A stretch of 64,000 bases of DNA from contig CALLLP010000008.1 in NCBI GenBank assembly GCA_938008165.1, forward strand, positions 1-64,000. Reading direction: 5' to 3'. Made by a program: the position numbers and the translations under genes. The stretch comes from an uncultured Neomegalonema sp. Lineage in GTDB: Bacteria > Pseudomonadota > Alphaproteobacteria > Rhodobacterales > Rhodobacteraceae. This document shows positions 55,098-63,351 of this stretch, one piece after another (within the stretch, counting starts at the first letter, position 1; each line of letters opens with the position of its first letter). A model generated the notes under the pieces. The model made no database searches. It was not told where the DNA came from and saw nothing but the letters and a program-made list of their open reading frames with translations.

Positions 55098-55187
55098 GGA
55101 CAGGTGGCCGAGTGGTTTAAGGCTCTAGTCTTGAAAACTAGCGTGCGGGAAACCGTACCGTGGGTTCGAATCCCACCCTGTCCGCCA
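55098..55187 (+). tRNA. tRNA-Ser(UGA)
   Basis: Acceptor GGACAGG/CCTGTCC with discriminator G and encoded CCA. Anticodon loop CTTGAAA gives UGA (55132-55134). The long variable arm GCGTGCGGGAAACCGTACCG marks it as class II serine tRNA. The 3' terminal 14 nt are repeated at 62562-62575, marking insertion of the island. Confidence 0.97.
55174..55187 (+). repeat. attL core of the tRNA-Ser island
   Basis: CACCCTGTCCGCCA, the tRNA 3' end including CCA; identical to 62562-62575. Sequence diverges immediately on both sides, so the core is 14 bp. Confidence 0.85.
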
Positions 55188-55298
55188 TTTCTTTTTTCAA
55201 TCAAAATCTTGTCGCCTCAAAATCATTGATTTTGTTTAATTTTTCATCCCATTGCATTCATGCTGTCTCGCCTTGCCTCACCGAATTGCAGAATATAT

Positions 55299-55317
55299 GG
55301 TGGGTAAAACGGTGGGT
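55299..55317. promoter_or_regulatory. paired GGTGGGT repeats, candidate integrase arm sites (left)
   Basis: GGTGGGT at 55299-55305 and 55311-55317, 12 nt apart start to start, 20 nt before the integrase ATG. The same pair with the same 12-nt spacing occurs at 62480-62498 near the other end. Symmetry about the element suggests binding sites for the integrase N-terminal domain. Confidence 0.65.
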
Positions 55318-55337
55318 GATGATGGGGCGGTTAGGCG

Positions 55338-56540
55338 ATGGCAAGCGAGCATAGGGCGCATCCGGTAAACAGACTCACGGCCCCAGCGGTTCGCAAGCTG
55401 GGTGCTGGCATGCACGCCGATGGCGGTGGGCTGTATCTTGTTGTTGATGATACCGGAGCGCGACGCTGGGCCTTACGCACTACCGTACACGGGCGACGAC
55501 GCGAGATAGGGCTAGGTCCTGTGTCTCTGCTGTCGCTTGGTGAGGCCCGTGAACAGGCCCGCGCGCTGCGCAAGGTGGCCCGTGCCGGGGGCGACCCCAT
55601 TGCAGAGCGCGACAAGGACAAGCGTACCTCCCTCACCTTTGCCGATGCCGCCCGCAAGGTCCATGCGGAGCAAATCGTGCCGAATGCCACAAACGGCAAA
55701 CATGTTGCCCAATGGATCACGACACTGGAAACGTATGCCTTACCGATCATAGGGTCGCGTCCAGTCCATGCGGTGGAGCAAGCGGATGTGTTGCGTGTTC
55801 TGTCGCCCATCTGGACAGAGAAACCCGAAACCGCAAGACGGATACGCCAGCGCCTTCGCACGGTGCTGGATTGGGCGCGAACCGCTGGCCATCGTGATGG
55901 CATCAACCCGGTGGAGGGCGTCGAGAAAGGGCTGGCCAGACAAAAGGACCGAACGGCCCATCATGCCGCTCTGTCGTGGCGTGACCTTCCTGCCCTGATG
56001 CCGCGCATCGAAGAATCGCAAGGCATGGGATCGCTTGCCCTGCAATTCACCATCCTTACGGCGGCGCGTTCTGGTGAGGTGCGGCTGGCCATATGGGCGG
56101 AGATTGATCTGGAGGCCCGCGTCTGGACGATTGCCCCGGAGCGGATGAAGGCAGGGCGGGAACACCGTGTCCCGTTGTCCAAGTCTGCGCTCGCCATTCT
56201 CGAAAAACTGCGCCCGCTGGCGGTGAACGATCAGTCCCTCCTGTTCCCGTCAAAGCGTGCGGCGAAACCGCTTTCGGATATGACCTTGGCGGCGGTGTTG
56301 AAGCGTCTGGGGGAATCGGTCACAGTCCACGGGATGCGCAGCACGTTCAGGGATTGGGCCGAGGAAAACACCTCCTATCCCCATGAGGTGAAGGAGGCGG
56401 CGCTGGCTCATGCGGTCAAGAACAAGGTGGAAGCCGCGTATCGCCGTACTGACCTGTTCGACAAGCGCATCGCCATGATGGACGCATGGGCAAGCTATGC
56501 GACCGGAGCGGGGGCGAAGGTGGTTAGGTTGGGAGCGTAG
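55338..56540 (+). CDS. P4-type tyrosine integrase
   Basis: 400 residues. The N-terminal DUF4102-type arm-binding domain is LTAPAVRKLGAGMHADGGGLY, then a central SAM-like core-binding domain and a catalytic domain with Arg in TAARSGEVRLAIW, HxxR in VHGMRSTFRDWAEE and the nucleophilic Tyr in VEAAYRRTDLFDKR. It is adjacent to attL as expected for tRNA-targeting integrases of the P4 family. It starts 20 nt after the paired arm repeats, so it may repress its own promoter. Confidence 0.93.
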   Translation: MASEHRAHPVNRLTAPAVRKLGAGMHADGGGLYLVVDDTGARRWALRTTVHGRRREIGLGPVSLLSLGEAREQARALRKVARAGGDPIAERDKDKRTSLTFADAARKVHAEQIVPNATNGKHVAQWITTLETYALPIIGSRPVHAVEQADVLRVLSPIWTEKPETARRIRQRLRTVLDWARTAGHRDGINPVEGVEKGLARQKDRTAHHAALSWRDLPALMPRIEESQGMGSLALQFTILTAARSGEVRLAIWAEIDLEARVWTIAPERMKAGREHRVPLSKSALAILEKLRPLAVNDQSLLFPSKRAAKPLSDMTLAAVLKRLGESVTVHGMRSTFRDWAEENTSYPHEVKEAALAHAVKNKVEAAYRRTDLFDKRIAMMDAWASYATGAGAKVVRLGA

Positions 56541-56950
56541 CTTGCTCTCTCATGGCGTATCATTTATTCTTGACTATTACCTGCGCGTAAAGATATGCGC
56601 ATTATTAACGTTGCAGAAATGCGCGCAAGCCTCTGCAATGTTCCAATACCAAAAATCGACTACAATACCTGTCCACAATAATCGGGGCTGTGTCGCTATT
56701 TGCGTCATGCTGTTATATATTGCTTGACAAGCTACCCAAAGGGCCATTAACGCAGAACTATAGAATAACGCATACGAATGTTCAAAGCGCCCGTTGAGGC
56801 GCTTTTTTTGTGTTTGTATTCTGAAAAAGCTACTCCGTGATGATGGGTAATACGCAAGCGTTCACCCTTTCAATCGTGTGATACACACGTCTAACTTGGC
56901 AGACCCGCCTCCTCCTCCCTCCCCCAATAATCGACAAGACTGGAAAGACC
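56541..56950. other. AT-rich intergenic region inside the island
   Basis: 410 nt without a convincing gene. It holds a TTGACA-like box at 56724-56729, a strong terminator at 56784-56809 and, after that, the leader of the AlpA-like gene. It could encode a short untranslated RNA ending at the terminator, but nothing beyond position supports this. Confidence 0.45.
56784..56809 (+). terminator. intrinsic terminator, island internal
   Basis: AAAGCGCC, loop CGTTGA, GGCGCTTT followed by TTTT: perfect 8-bp stem and T tract. It lies about 240 nt after the integrase stop, so it may end the integrase transcript or a short RNA from the intergenic region. Confidence 0.85.
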
Positions 56951-57145
56951 ATGACCGAACAGCTTTTGCTGTCGGACCGGGACGCATGCGCGCTCCTGTC
57001 CATTTCGCGTGCCACCTTCTGGCGGCGAGTGAAGGACGGGACCTTCCCTCCGCCCATCCGCATCGCTGGCATAACACGCTGGAGACGGAGTGACTTGATA
57101 GAAGCTATCGACCGGGCGGTGGAAAAAACCGCGCAAGCTGACTGA
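56951..57145 (+). CDS. AlpA family phage-type transcriptional regulator
   Basis: 64 residues: LLLSDRDACALLSISRATFW then RRVKDGTFPPPIRIAGITRW and a final helix. This is the winged HTH of the AlpA/excisionase group, which controls integrase or excision in prophage-like elements. GGAAAG precedes the ATG. Its TGA overlaps the next ATG by one base (TGATG), coupling it to the zinc-ribbon protein. Confidence 0.85.
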   Translation: MTEQLLLSDRDACALLSISRATFWRRVKDGTFPPPIRIAGITRWRRSDLIEAIDRAVEKTAQAD

Positions 57146-57564
57146 TGCCACACAAGCGCGTTTCCGCGCAGCGCATCAAGGCAAATCGCCAATACAGCTA
57201 TGACGAATTGGCGGAGACTGTGGGCGTCACGGCACAGACAGTGCGGTCATGGCGTGATGAGGGAATGCCTGTGATGATGGACCAAATTCCGCATCTGATT
57301 ATGGGCTACCACGCCAAGGATTATCTCACCACCCGCAAGCGCAAGGCCAAGCAATCCCCCAAGGACCATCAAGTCTATTGCCTACGCTGCAAAGCCCCAA
57401 GGGACCCGTTCGGGATGATGGCCGATTACATCCCAATTAATGCCGACCGAGGGCGTCTCAAGACCCTATGTGGCACGTGTGAAGCGCAGTGCGGGCGCTT
57501 TGTGGGGGTCAAGGAATTACCCCGTCTCTCCGAAAAACTCGAAATCGCTATCAACAGCGATTGA
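57145..57564 (+). CDS. HTH plus zinc-ribbon-like protein of unknown function
   Basis: 139 residues. Residues 18-45 (YSYDELAETVGVTAQTVRSW) form a helix-turn-helix like MerR or small terminase DNA-binding regions. A basic stretch (TTRKRKAKQSPKD) leads to a CxxC pair at Cys79/Cys82 (YCLRCKAP) and another at Cys109/Cys112 (LCGTCEAQC). This suggests DNA binding plus a zinc ribbon. It is coupled to the AlpA-like gene and probably takes part in regulating or packaging the element; function unproven. Confidence 0.7.
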   Translation: MPHKRVSAQRIKANRQYSYDELAETVGVTAQTVRSWRDEGMPVMMDQIPHLIMGYHAKDYLTTRKRKAKQSPKDHQVYCLRCKAPRDPFGMMADYIPINADRGRLKTLCGTCEAQCGRFVGVKELPRLSEKLEIAINSD

Positions 57565-57681
57565 TGAGACTAAGGGAACCTATCGGACCCTGTTCAAAAC
57601 ATAACTCGCGAGGGGTCGCGCTGACCGTCTGAAATGATGGTCGAATGAACCCGATTTCCACACTGAACGAGGATTACCGAA

Positions 57682-58713
57682 ATGCGAAAGCACAACGCCG
57701 CCAATGAACGGGTGAAGCGGGCTTATATCACCTTCCTGAAACAGACCACGGGCAAGGACGAGGCCACGCTGGACAAGGTGCTGTCGGCCCTGCTGCAATT
57801 CGAGGAAAGTACCCGGTTCAAGCCCTTCAAACGCTTCCACGTGGATCAGGCGGGTAAATTCAAGGACCATCTGGCCAAGGCCAAGAACAGCCGCACGGGC
57901 AAACCGCTTTCCCCTTCGACCATCGACGCCACCTTACGCATCGTGAAAGCGTTTTTCCTGTGGCTGGCGGGACAATCGGGCTTCAAGTCGGTGCTGTCCT
58001 ACAAGGATGCGGAATACTTCAACAACAACGCCAAACAGGCGCGCATCGCCCATACCCAGCGAGACATTCCTTTCCCGACCATGGCACAGGCCCGCCATGC
58101 CTTTCAGGCGATGCCCAACGCCACGGATTTCGACAAACGCGATAAAGCCCTGTTCGCCTTTTTCATGCTGACAGGGATACGCGATGGGGCGGCGGCGTCC
58201 TTGCGGTTGAAACATATCAATCTTGAGGAAGGCTATGTCTTTCAGGATGCGCGTGAGGTGAAAACCAAGAACAGCAAGACGATAGATACGTGGTTCTTTC
58301 CTGTCGATGACGCCTATCGGGACTGTTTCGAGGAATGGGTGCGTTACCTGCGCATGGAGAAAATGTTCGGCAATGCGGATGCTCTGTTCCCAAAGCCACG
58401 GATGGCCAATACCGGAGCGGGGTTCAAAGCGGTGGGCCTGTCGCGCGACGCCTATGCCAGCGCCGCCAAGTTGAACGAGGCGATACGCGGGGCATTTGCG
58501 GCGGTGCAACTGCATGAATTTACGCCGCACAGTTTCCGCAAGACCCTTGGCCAGCACATGAACGAGATGTGCAAGACACCGGAGCAAATGAAAGCATGGT
58601 CGATGAATCTGGGCCATGAGAACATCGCCACGACGATCAGCGCCTATATGCCCGTAAGTCGTGACCGCCAGCGCGATTTGATGCGAGACATGGGCGATAG
58701 CGAGGCGGCATAG
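57682..58713 (+). CDS. second tyrosine recombinase/integrase
   Basis: 343 residues. A core-binding SAM-like domain (about 10-115) is followed by a catalytic domain with Arg in MLTGIRDGAAASLRLKHINL, HxxR in FTPHSFRKTLGQHM, and HENIATTISAYMPVSRD with the last His and Tyr. It is unrelated in N-terminal design to the P4-type integrase at 55338 (no DUF4102). No second att pair was found. It may recombine another site or act in element maintenance. Confidence 0.88.
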   Translation: MRKHNAANERVKRAYITFLKQTTGKDEATLDKVLSALLQFEESTRFKPFKRFHVDQAGKFKDHLAKAKNSRTGKPLSPSTIDATLRIVKAFFLWLAGQSGFKSVLSYKDAEYFNNNAKQARIAHTQRDIPFPTMAQARHAFQAMPNATDFDKRDKALFAFFMLTGIRDGAAASLRLKHINLEEGYVFQDAREVKTKNSKTIDTWFFPVDDAYRDCFEEWVRYLRMEKMFGNADALFPKPRMANTGAGFKAVGLSRDAYASAAKLNEAIRGAFAAVQLHEFTPHSFRKTLGQHMNEMCKTPEQMKAWSMNLGHENIATTISAYMPVSRDRQRDLMRDMGDSEAA

Positions 58714-58728
58714 GGTGCGGGTCCTTTG

Positions 58729-58784
58729 GACAGGGTGCGGGCATACACGGGGGTATGTGATGAGTGCGTCCTGTCTCTGTTTTT
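58729..58784 (+). terminator. branched hairpin plus T run after the second recombinase
   Basis: GACAGG (58729-58734) pairs with CCTGTC (58770-58775), enclosing an inner CATAC/GTATG hairpin; TCTGTTTTT follows. It sits between the recombinase and the convergent restriction-modification gene, a likely terminator. Confidence 0.5.
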
Positions 58785-58812
58785 CGAAATTTTGAAGGTG
58801 AAACCAATCCCC

Positions 58813-61800
58813 CTAGCCGATGAAGCGCCCGCTTTCCTCCACCGCATGGCCCAGCGCGGTCAGGGATGCGAGAATATCCTGCACGTTGCTGATTTTGGTG
58901 GGGGTGTTGCGGCCTTTGAACAGGCGGGCCATTTCATCGGCGGTGACGGGGGCGTCCAGAGTTTCCAGAGTGCCGCGCACCAGTGTAATCTGTTCGGGCA
59001 TCGTCTTGGGCCAGACGGTCTGTGCGGCGACGGGGGCGATTTCGCCAAGGTCCATTGTGCCGGTTTCGCCAGTTGTGGCGGTCTGGCCATCGGGGTTCTG
59101 ATAATCGGGGCGGAGCCAGCGGATATGCCCGCGCGCCTCCTCCGCCGCGCGGTCGTGGTTGAGGGCGACGAGGCGGTGGAGAATATCGTCATCCGATAAA
59201 TCGACGGGCCAGCCATAGGCATCGGCGGTGGCGGCGTCGATGCGGTCGTGAATATCCTTGAGCACACCGATGAGGCCGTCGTCGTAAATCTGCTTGTCCT
59301 TGCCCTCGATGGCCTCTCCGGCGCGCAGCTTTTCCAGCACGTTATACATCTGGGTCAGGGTCAGTTTCGGATGCTCGGCTTGCCGGGCCTTGCGGTGAGC
59401 GTCAAGCTGCTCCCCCAGATCGCGCAGGGTGGCGTGCTGGGGTTCTGTCGTTTCGGGGAAGGGGAAGGGGTCGAAACAGCGGGATTTGTTGTAGCGGGGA
59501 TCGTTGCCGATACCGAGACGCCCACCAGCGGCAAGCGACCATGTGACGTGGATACGGGACGAGAGAGTCGCGAGATAGGCGGAGTCGTCGAGGGCGATGG
59601 CTATAAGCATATTGTCGGGCAATATTTCAGCATCAATGAATTGAAAAATGCGATGCTTCATAGTTTCTACAGTGACGACATATCGACCAAGTTTATTCAA
59701 GGCTGGTCTAATCTCTGTTCGTGGGCGACCGTGAATCCACCAATTTTGACGCAACCATTTATCGCGATTTTCGTCACGCTCAGGTTTTACGTTATCCAAA
59801 ACATGCTGGTATGTAGCGGGAAACTGCGTTTGAGACTCAGATTCAGATAGGCCAAAGAGGTCAATAACCATAACGCCACGAGATGTTTGCGTTAGATCAC
59901 GACCATTTCGATAAGGTCGAATGTGTTTTTCCAATCCTTGTACGCTTCCAAGGCCAAGCGACTTTGCTTCTAGTGGTGTTATTATGAAACCCGACCCAAA
60001 TAGCATCATTCCACGACTCGAAAGACCATCATTCGACTTCAACTCCAGCGCACTCCCCACATCCGCCCCAATCCGCAAATTCGGAAAAATCTTGCCCTGC
60101 TGCTGTTCCAGCGTGACGCGATAGCCAAGGCTTTCCGACGCCGATTTTTCCTCATGGGTCACCATCGCGAGCGGGCCGGTGCCACTGCCCTTCTCGGACA
60201 CCGTCATGGACACCCGCACCGCCGCGCCATCCCCCGCATCCACCCATGGATGATCCGGGATGGCGAAGGTCAGGGACAGGGGTTTCTTGTCCTCCATATG
60301 CTCGGCCAGCACCCGGCGGTTAAAGGTCTGGCGAATGGAATTGGTGGTAATCAGGCCCAAGCGCCGCGCCCCCTTGCCCTTGCCGGTATAGGCGCGCACG
60401 GCGGCGGCGGCCTTATGCCACCAGAACATCACCAGATCCGCCGATTGCGGCATCTTGGGATAGGCGTCCCACAACGCCTCCACATATCCCGACCCCAACG
60501 CATCGCGCATCCGCGACGCTCCGATAAACGGCGGGTTGCCGATGATAAAATCGGCATGGGGCCATTTGGCGGGCTTGGGCTTGGCATAGTCATAGACCGG
60601 GATACGCGCCGCCCCATCCGGCACCGCCTCCCCCGTAACGGGGTGCAGCTTGGTCGTGATGCCGTCCCATATGGTCACCGGCTCGCCCTGTTCATCCATA
60701 CGCGGGGTGCGGCCCTCATACTCCAGCACCGCATCGCGATGCTCGATATTGTGGAAATCCCGCAAGACCGGCTCGGACGGGGCCGCGCGGCCATAGGTGC
60801 GGTAATGCCATTGCAGATACCCGATCCACAGCACCAACTCCGCCACGCTCGCGGCCCATGGGTTCAACTCGATGCCCAGAAACTGGTGCGGGTCTACCGT
60901 CGCCCCCTCCAGCATCAGGCCGATTTGCTTTTCCCCCAGCTCTGCCAACAGGTCGGTGACTTCGCCCTCCAGCCGCTTCATCTGCTCCATCGCGACATAG
61001 AGAAAATTGCCCGATCCGCATGCCGGGTCCAGCACGCGCAATTCGCAAAGCTGGCCGTGGAAATCCTTGACGGCTTCCAGCGCTTTCTTGCTGTCGCCCT
61101 TGCCCGCGTGGATCAGGGCCTCCGCCTTCACCGCCTCCCAATCCTTGCGCAGCGGTTCCATGAGGGCGGGGAAAATCAGCCGCTCCACATAGGCGCGCGG
61201 GGTGTAATGCGCGCCCAGCTTATGCCGTTGGCGTTTGTCCAGCGCGCGCTCCAGCAAGGTGCCGAAAATCGCAGGCTCCACATTCCGCCAATCGCGCTCC
61301 GACGCTTCGATCAACAAGGATAGCTGTTCCGCCCGCACGGGCAAGGCTTCGCATTCCTTGAACAACCCCCCATTGAAGCGCAGCAAATCGGCGCGCAAGG
61401 CAGTGGAAAACCCGCCCTTGTCCATCGTCGCCCACAGCTCCTCTGCCAAGGGCTTGAAACTCTCCGGCCTGCCCCGCGCGGCGATCAGCAAATCGGTAAA
61501 GCTGGCCTCCGGTATCAGGCCCACATCCTCCGCAAACATCGTGAACAAGGCCCGCATCAGGAACCGTGCAACCGTATCCGACGGATGCCCGTCCTGCTCA
61601 AAGGACTTGCCCAACGCCGCAAGGTGCGTGGCAATCTCTCGCGTCACCTTTGCCGTGACGAGGCTGGGGTCCAGAGACAGCGGATCTGTCCAGACCGTGC
61701 GGAGCAAGTCGCGGATTTCCTGCTTGCGCAAATCCTCCATCGGGATGCGGAACCGCTTGGCATCCGGGAAATGCGCATAATTCTTACCCGATAGCGAGAA

Positions 61801-62286
61801 ATCAGCCCATAGCTCTATGACATGGCCCACATCCACGATGATGAGAAACGGTGGCCATTCGGGCAAGGCTTTGGCATATCGCTCCGCTTGTCCCTTGGCG
61901 GACAGCATCGACGCGGCCCATGTGCTGGTGCCCCGGACCCCGTGGCCCGTGCGGTTCTGACGCGGTACATCGCCTAACAGGGTCAGTTGTGCGGGGTCGG
62001 TGGGCTTGCTCTTGGCCTCCACGCCCTGCTTTGCCTCCAGCACAAAACAGCCCTTACGGTACAGGTCCAAGCGGCCCTTGCTCGTGGTGCCGTCCGGGCG
62101 GCGCATATCGACGGCCCGCTCGAAAACGTAATCATTGAACGCATCGGAGGCGCTGGAGGGTTCCGGGCGCTCTACTCCGATCAGGTCGCATAACTCGGAC
62201 AGAAAAAGCTGATAATTCGCCCGCTCGTTCGCCCCGCTCTCGGACCACCGCTCCAGAAGTTTTTCCACCGCGTGCGAATCGTTCAT
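58813..62286 (-). CDS. single-chain restriction-modification protein (type IIG/IIL-like, nuclease plus DNA adenine methyltransferase)
   Basis: 1157 residues. The N terminus has a PD-(D/E)xK-like nuclease pattern, GRLDLYRKGCFVLEAKQ (Asp74, Glu84, Lys86). The methyltransferase core has SAM motif LDPACGSGNFLY (about 419-430) and catalytic NPPF (584-587), the gamma-class N6-adenine pattern. A target recognition region of about 300 residues and a C-terminal helical part follow. It resembles MmeI-like or related phage-defence methyltransferase families. It is the sole cargo of the island, so probably defensive. Specificity cannot be read. Confidence 0.88.
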   Translation of the reverse strand: MNDSHAVEKLLERWSESGANERANYQLFLSELCDLIGVERPEPSSASDAFNDYVFERAVDMRRPDGTTSKGRLDLYRKGCFVLEAKQGVEAKSKPTDPAQLTLLGDVPRQNRTGHGVRGTSTWAASMLSAKGQAERYAKALPEWPPFLIIVDVGHVIELWADFSLSGKNYAHFPDAKRFRIPMEDLRKQEIRDLLRTVWTDPLSLDPSLVTAKVTREIATHLAALGKSFEQDGHPSDTVARFLMRALFTMFAEDVGLIPEASFTDLLIAARGRPESFKPLAEELWATMDKGGFSTALRADLLRFNGGLFKECEALPVRAEQLSLLIEASERDWRNVEPAIFGTLLERALDKRQRHKLGAHYTPRAYVERLIFPALMEPLRKDWEAVKAEALIHAGKGDSKKALEAVKDFHGQLCELRVLDPACGSGNFLYVAMEQMKRLEGEVTDLLAELGEKQIGLMLEGATVDPHQFLGIELNPWAASVAELVLWIGYLQWHYRTYGRAAPSEPVLRDFHNIEHRDAVLEYEGRTPRMDEQGEPVTIWDGITTKLHPVTGEAVPDGAARIPVYDYAKPKPAKWPHADFIIGNPPFIGASRMRDALGSGYVEALWDAYPKMPQSADLVMFWWHKAAAAVRAYTGKGKGARRLGLITTNSIRQTFNRRVLAEHMEDKKPLSLTFAIPDHPWVDAGDGAAVRVSMTVSEKGSGTGPLAMVTHEEKSASESLGYRVTLEQQQGKIFPNLRIGADVGSALELKSNDGLSSRGMMLFGSGFIITPLEAKSLGLGSVQGLEKHIRPYRNGRDLTQTSRGVMVIDLFGLSESESQTQFPATYQHVLDNVKPERDENRDKWLRQNWWIHGRPRTEIRPALNKLGRYVVTVETMKHRIFQFIDAEILPDNMLIAIALDDSAYLATLSSRIHVTWSLAAGGRLGIGNDPRYNKSRCFDPFPFPETTEPQHATLRDLGEQLDAHRKARQAEHPKLTLTQMYNVLEKLRAGEAIEGKDKQIYDDGLIGVLKDIHDRIDAATADAYGWPVDLSDDDILHRLVALNHDRAAEEARGHIRWLRPDYQNPDGQTATTGETGTMDLGEIAPVAAQTVWPKTMPEQITLVRGTLETLDAPVTADEMARLFKGRNTPTKISNVQDILASLTALGHAVEESGRFIG

Positions 62287-62479
62287 ATGACGTGTCCCGT
62301 TTCCCTTCGCTATGGTTAACCCATCGCGACAAGCATGTGGAGGTTATGAACGCGCATTATCGACATGTTACCTCTCATTGGTTGAAGGTCATGGACTGCG
62401 TGCGGTACGCCTGTATTCTACAGGAAGGTGTTTTCACCGATTAATCCACCATAGAGGCGATACGCACATTTTCAAAAAC

Positions 62480-62498
62480 GGTGGGTTTTTTGGTGGGT
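62480..62498. promoter_or_regulatory. paired GGTGGGT repeats, candidate integrase arm sites (right)
   Basis: GGTGGGT at 62480-62486 and 62492-62498, same orientation and 12-nt spacing as the left pair at 55299-55317. About 65 nt inside attR. Confidence 0.65.
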
Positions 62499-62561
62499 AT
62501 TCATATTTTTATTTTCTTTAAACAATTGATAAAATTTATTTTTTGCAATTTTGATAGCAGA

Positions 62562-62575
62562 CACCCTGTCCGCCA
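62562..62575 (+). repeat. attR core of the tRNA-Ser island
   Basis: CACCCTGTCCGCCA, identical to the 3' end of tRNA-Ser(UGA) at 55174-55187, with no tRNA attached: the displaced copy left by site-specific integration. Confidence 0.85.
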
Positions 62576-62665
62576 ATGCACACTTTCCCATTACCCCTTG
62601 CAGACCTGCTTAAAGCTGGGCGCGGGGCTTACGGTCGAAATTGTGGAGGGGGGAATAGAAAATAA

Positions 62666-62742
62666 TGGCGCGGTTGACGGGGCTCGAACCCGCGACCCCC
62701 GGCGTGACAGGCCGGTACTCTAACCAACTGAGCTACAACCGC
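62666..62742 (-). tRNA. tRNA-Asp(GUC)
   Basis: On the reverse strand: acceptor GCGGTTG/CAACCGC, discriminator G, encoded CCA. The anticodon stem CCGGC/GCCGG with loop CTGTCAC gives GUC (62706-62708). T-loop TTCGAGC is standard. Confidence 0.96.
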
Positions 62743-62892
62743 GCAGCGAACTATCGTTCGCGTCCGACGTCTGTATTGTCCGTCCCCGCGAAGGTCAAGC
62801 GTCGTTTGCATTCCGATGGCCAAAAATCGACCCTCGCCGGGAGCGTTGAAACCGAGTACGGATGGATAGACACGTCGGAGGGGGTCGAGACC

Positions 62893-63333
62893 ATGAAATC
62901 TGTGGCAATCGCGGTATCGGCCGCCTTGATTCTGGGGGCCTGCTCGAACTGGGTTCAATATACGCCCACCCCCGCCTCAGTGGTCGAGACCCCATCCGCC
63001 GCAGAATCGGCGATCTTCGCAAAAAGCCCTTTCACGAGGGCCTTCGATAAGATCAAGGCGGGCGATTATGCGGCTGCCGAACCGTTTCTGGTACAGCAAC
63101 TGGCCAATCGTCCGGAAGATCCCTATGCCCTTCTGGCGATGGGAACGGTGATGGAGCAGACCGACCGGCGACCCGATGCGCTGATCTATTATCGCCTTGC
63201 GGCCCGCTACGGCGATCTCTCGCCGCTTGGCGAAACGGTGGCGGGCGATAGCGCGGCTGACGCAAACGCGCGGACAGTCAAAGATCTCGCCGTGGCGAAT
63301 ATCAGGCGCCTGAAGGGGCCACAATCGGGATAA
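62893..63333 (+). CDS. small lipoprotein with tetratricopeptide-like helices
   Basis: 146 residues. The signal peptide with lipobox LGAC (AIAVSAALILGACSN) gives a lipid-anchored Cys. The mature part has two TPR-like helical pairs: FTRAFDKIKAGDYAAAEPFL and DPYALLAMGTVMEQTDRRPD followed by ALIYYRLAARYG. It is likely a periplasmic scaffold of unknown partner. The start at 62893 has GGAGGGGG upstream. The longer upstream frame runs through tRNA-Asp and is rejected. Confidence 0.8.
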   Translation: MKSVAIAVSAALILGACSNWVQYTPTPASVVETPSAAESAIFAKSPFTRAFDKIKAGDYAAAEPFLVQQLANRPEDPYALLAMGTVMEQTDRRPDALIYYRLAARYGDLSPLGETVAGDSAADANARTVKDLAVANIRRLKGPQSG

Positions 63334-63351
63334 GTCGCCCGTTTCGCTCCT

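Larger units (their letters stand above)
55174..62575. mobile_element. 7.4-kb integrative island in tRNA-Ser(UGA)
   Basis: Flanked by the 14-bp direct repeat CACCCTGTCCGCCA (55174-55187 in the tRNA 3' end; 62562-62575). It contains, in order: P4-type integrase, AlpA-like regulator, HTH/zinc-ribbon protein, second tyrosine recombinase and a single-chain restriction-modification protein on the opposite strand. Paired GGTGGGT repeats lie just inside both ends. No transfer or replication genes are present, so it is a minimal, probably mobilisable or satellite-like element. Confidence 0.88.
62287..62665. other. island right end and junction region
   Basis: About 379 nt with no convincing gene. 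It holds the leader of the restriction-modification gene, the right paired GGTGGGT repeats (62480-62498), an AT-rich stretch, the attR core (62562-62575) and original chromosome up to tRNA-Asp. Reading frames here are short and unsupported. Confidence 0.6.

Noticed and set aside
60154-61323. A 389-residue plus-strand frame opposite the restriction-modification gene
   Set aside because: GC-skewed antisense frame; the minus-strand protein has intact methyltransferase motifs through this region.
62665-63333. An N-terminally longer lipoprotein starting inside tRNA-Asp
   Set aside because: The upstream 76 codons run through the tRNA gene; the lipobox signal peptide and GGAGG site define the start at 62893.
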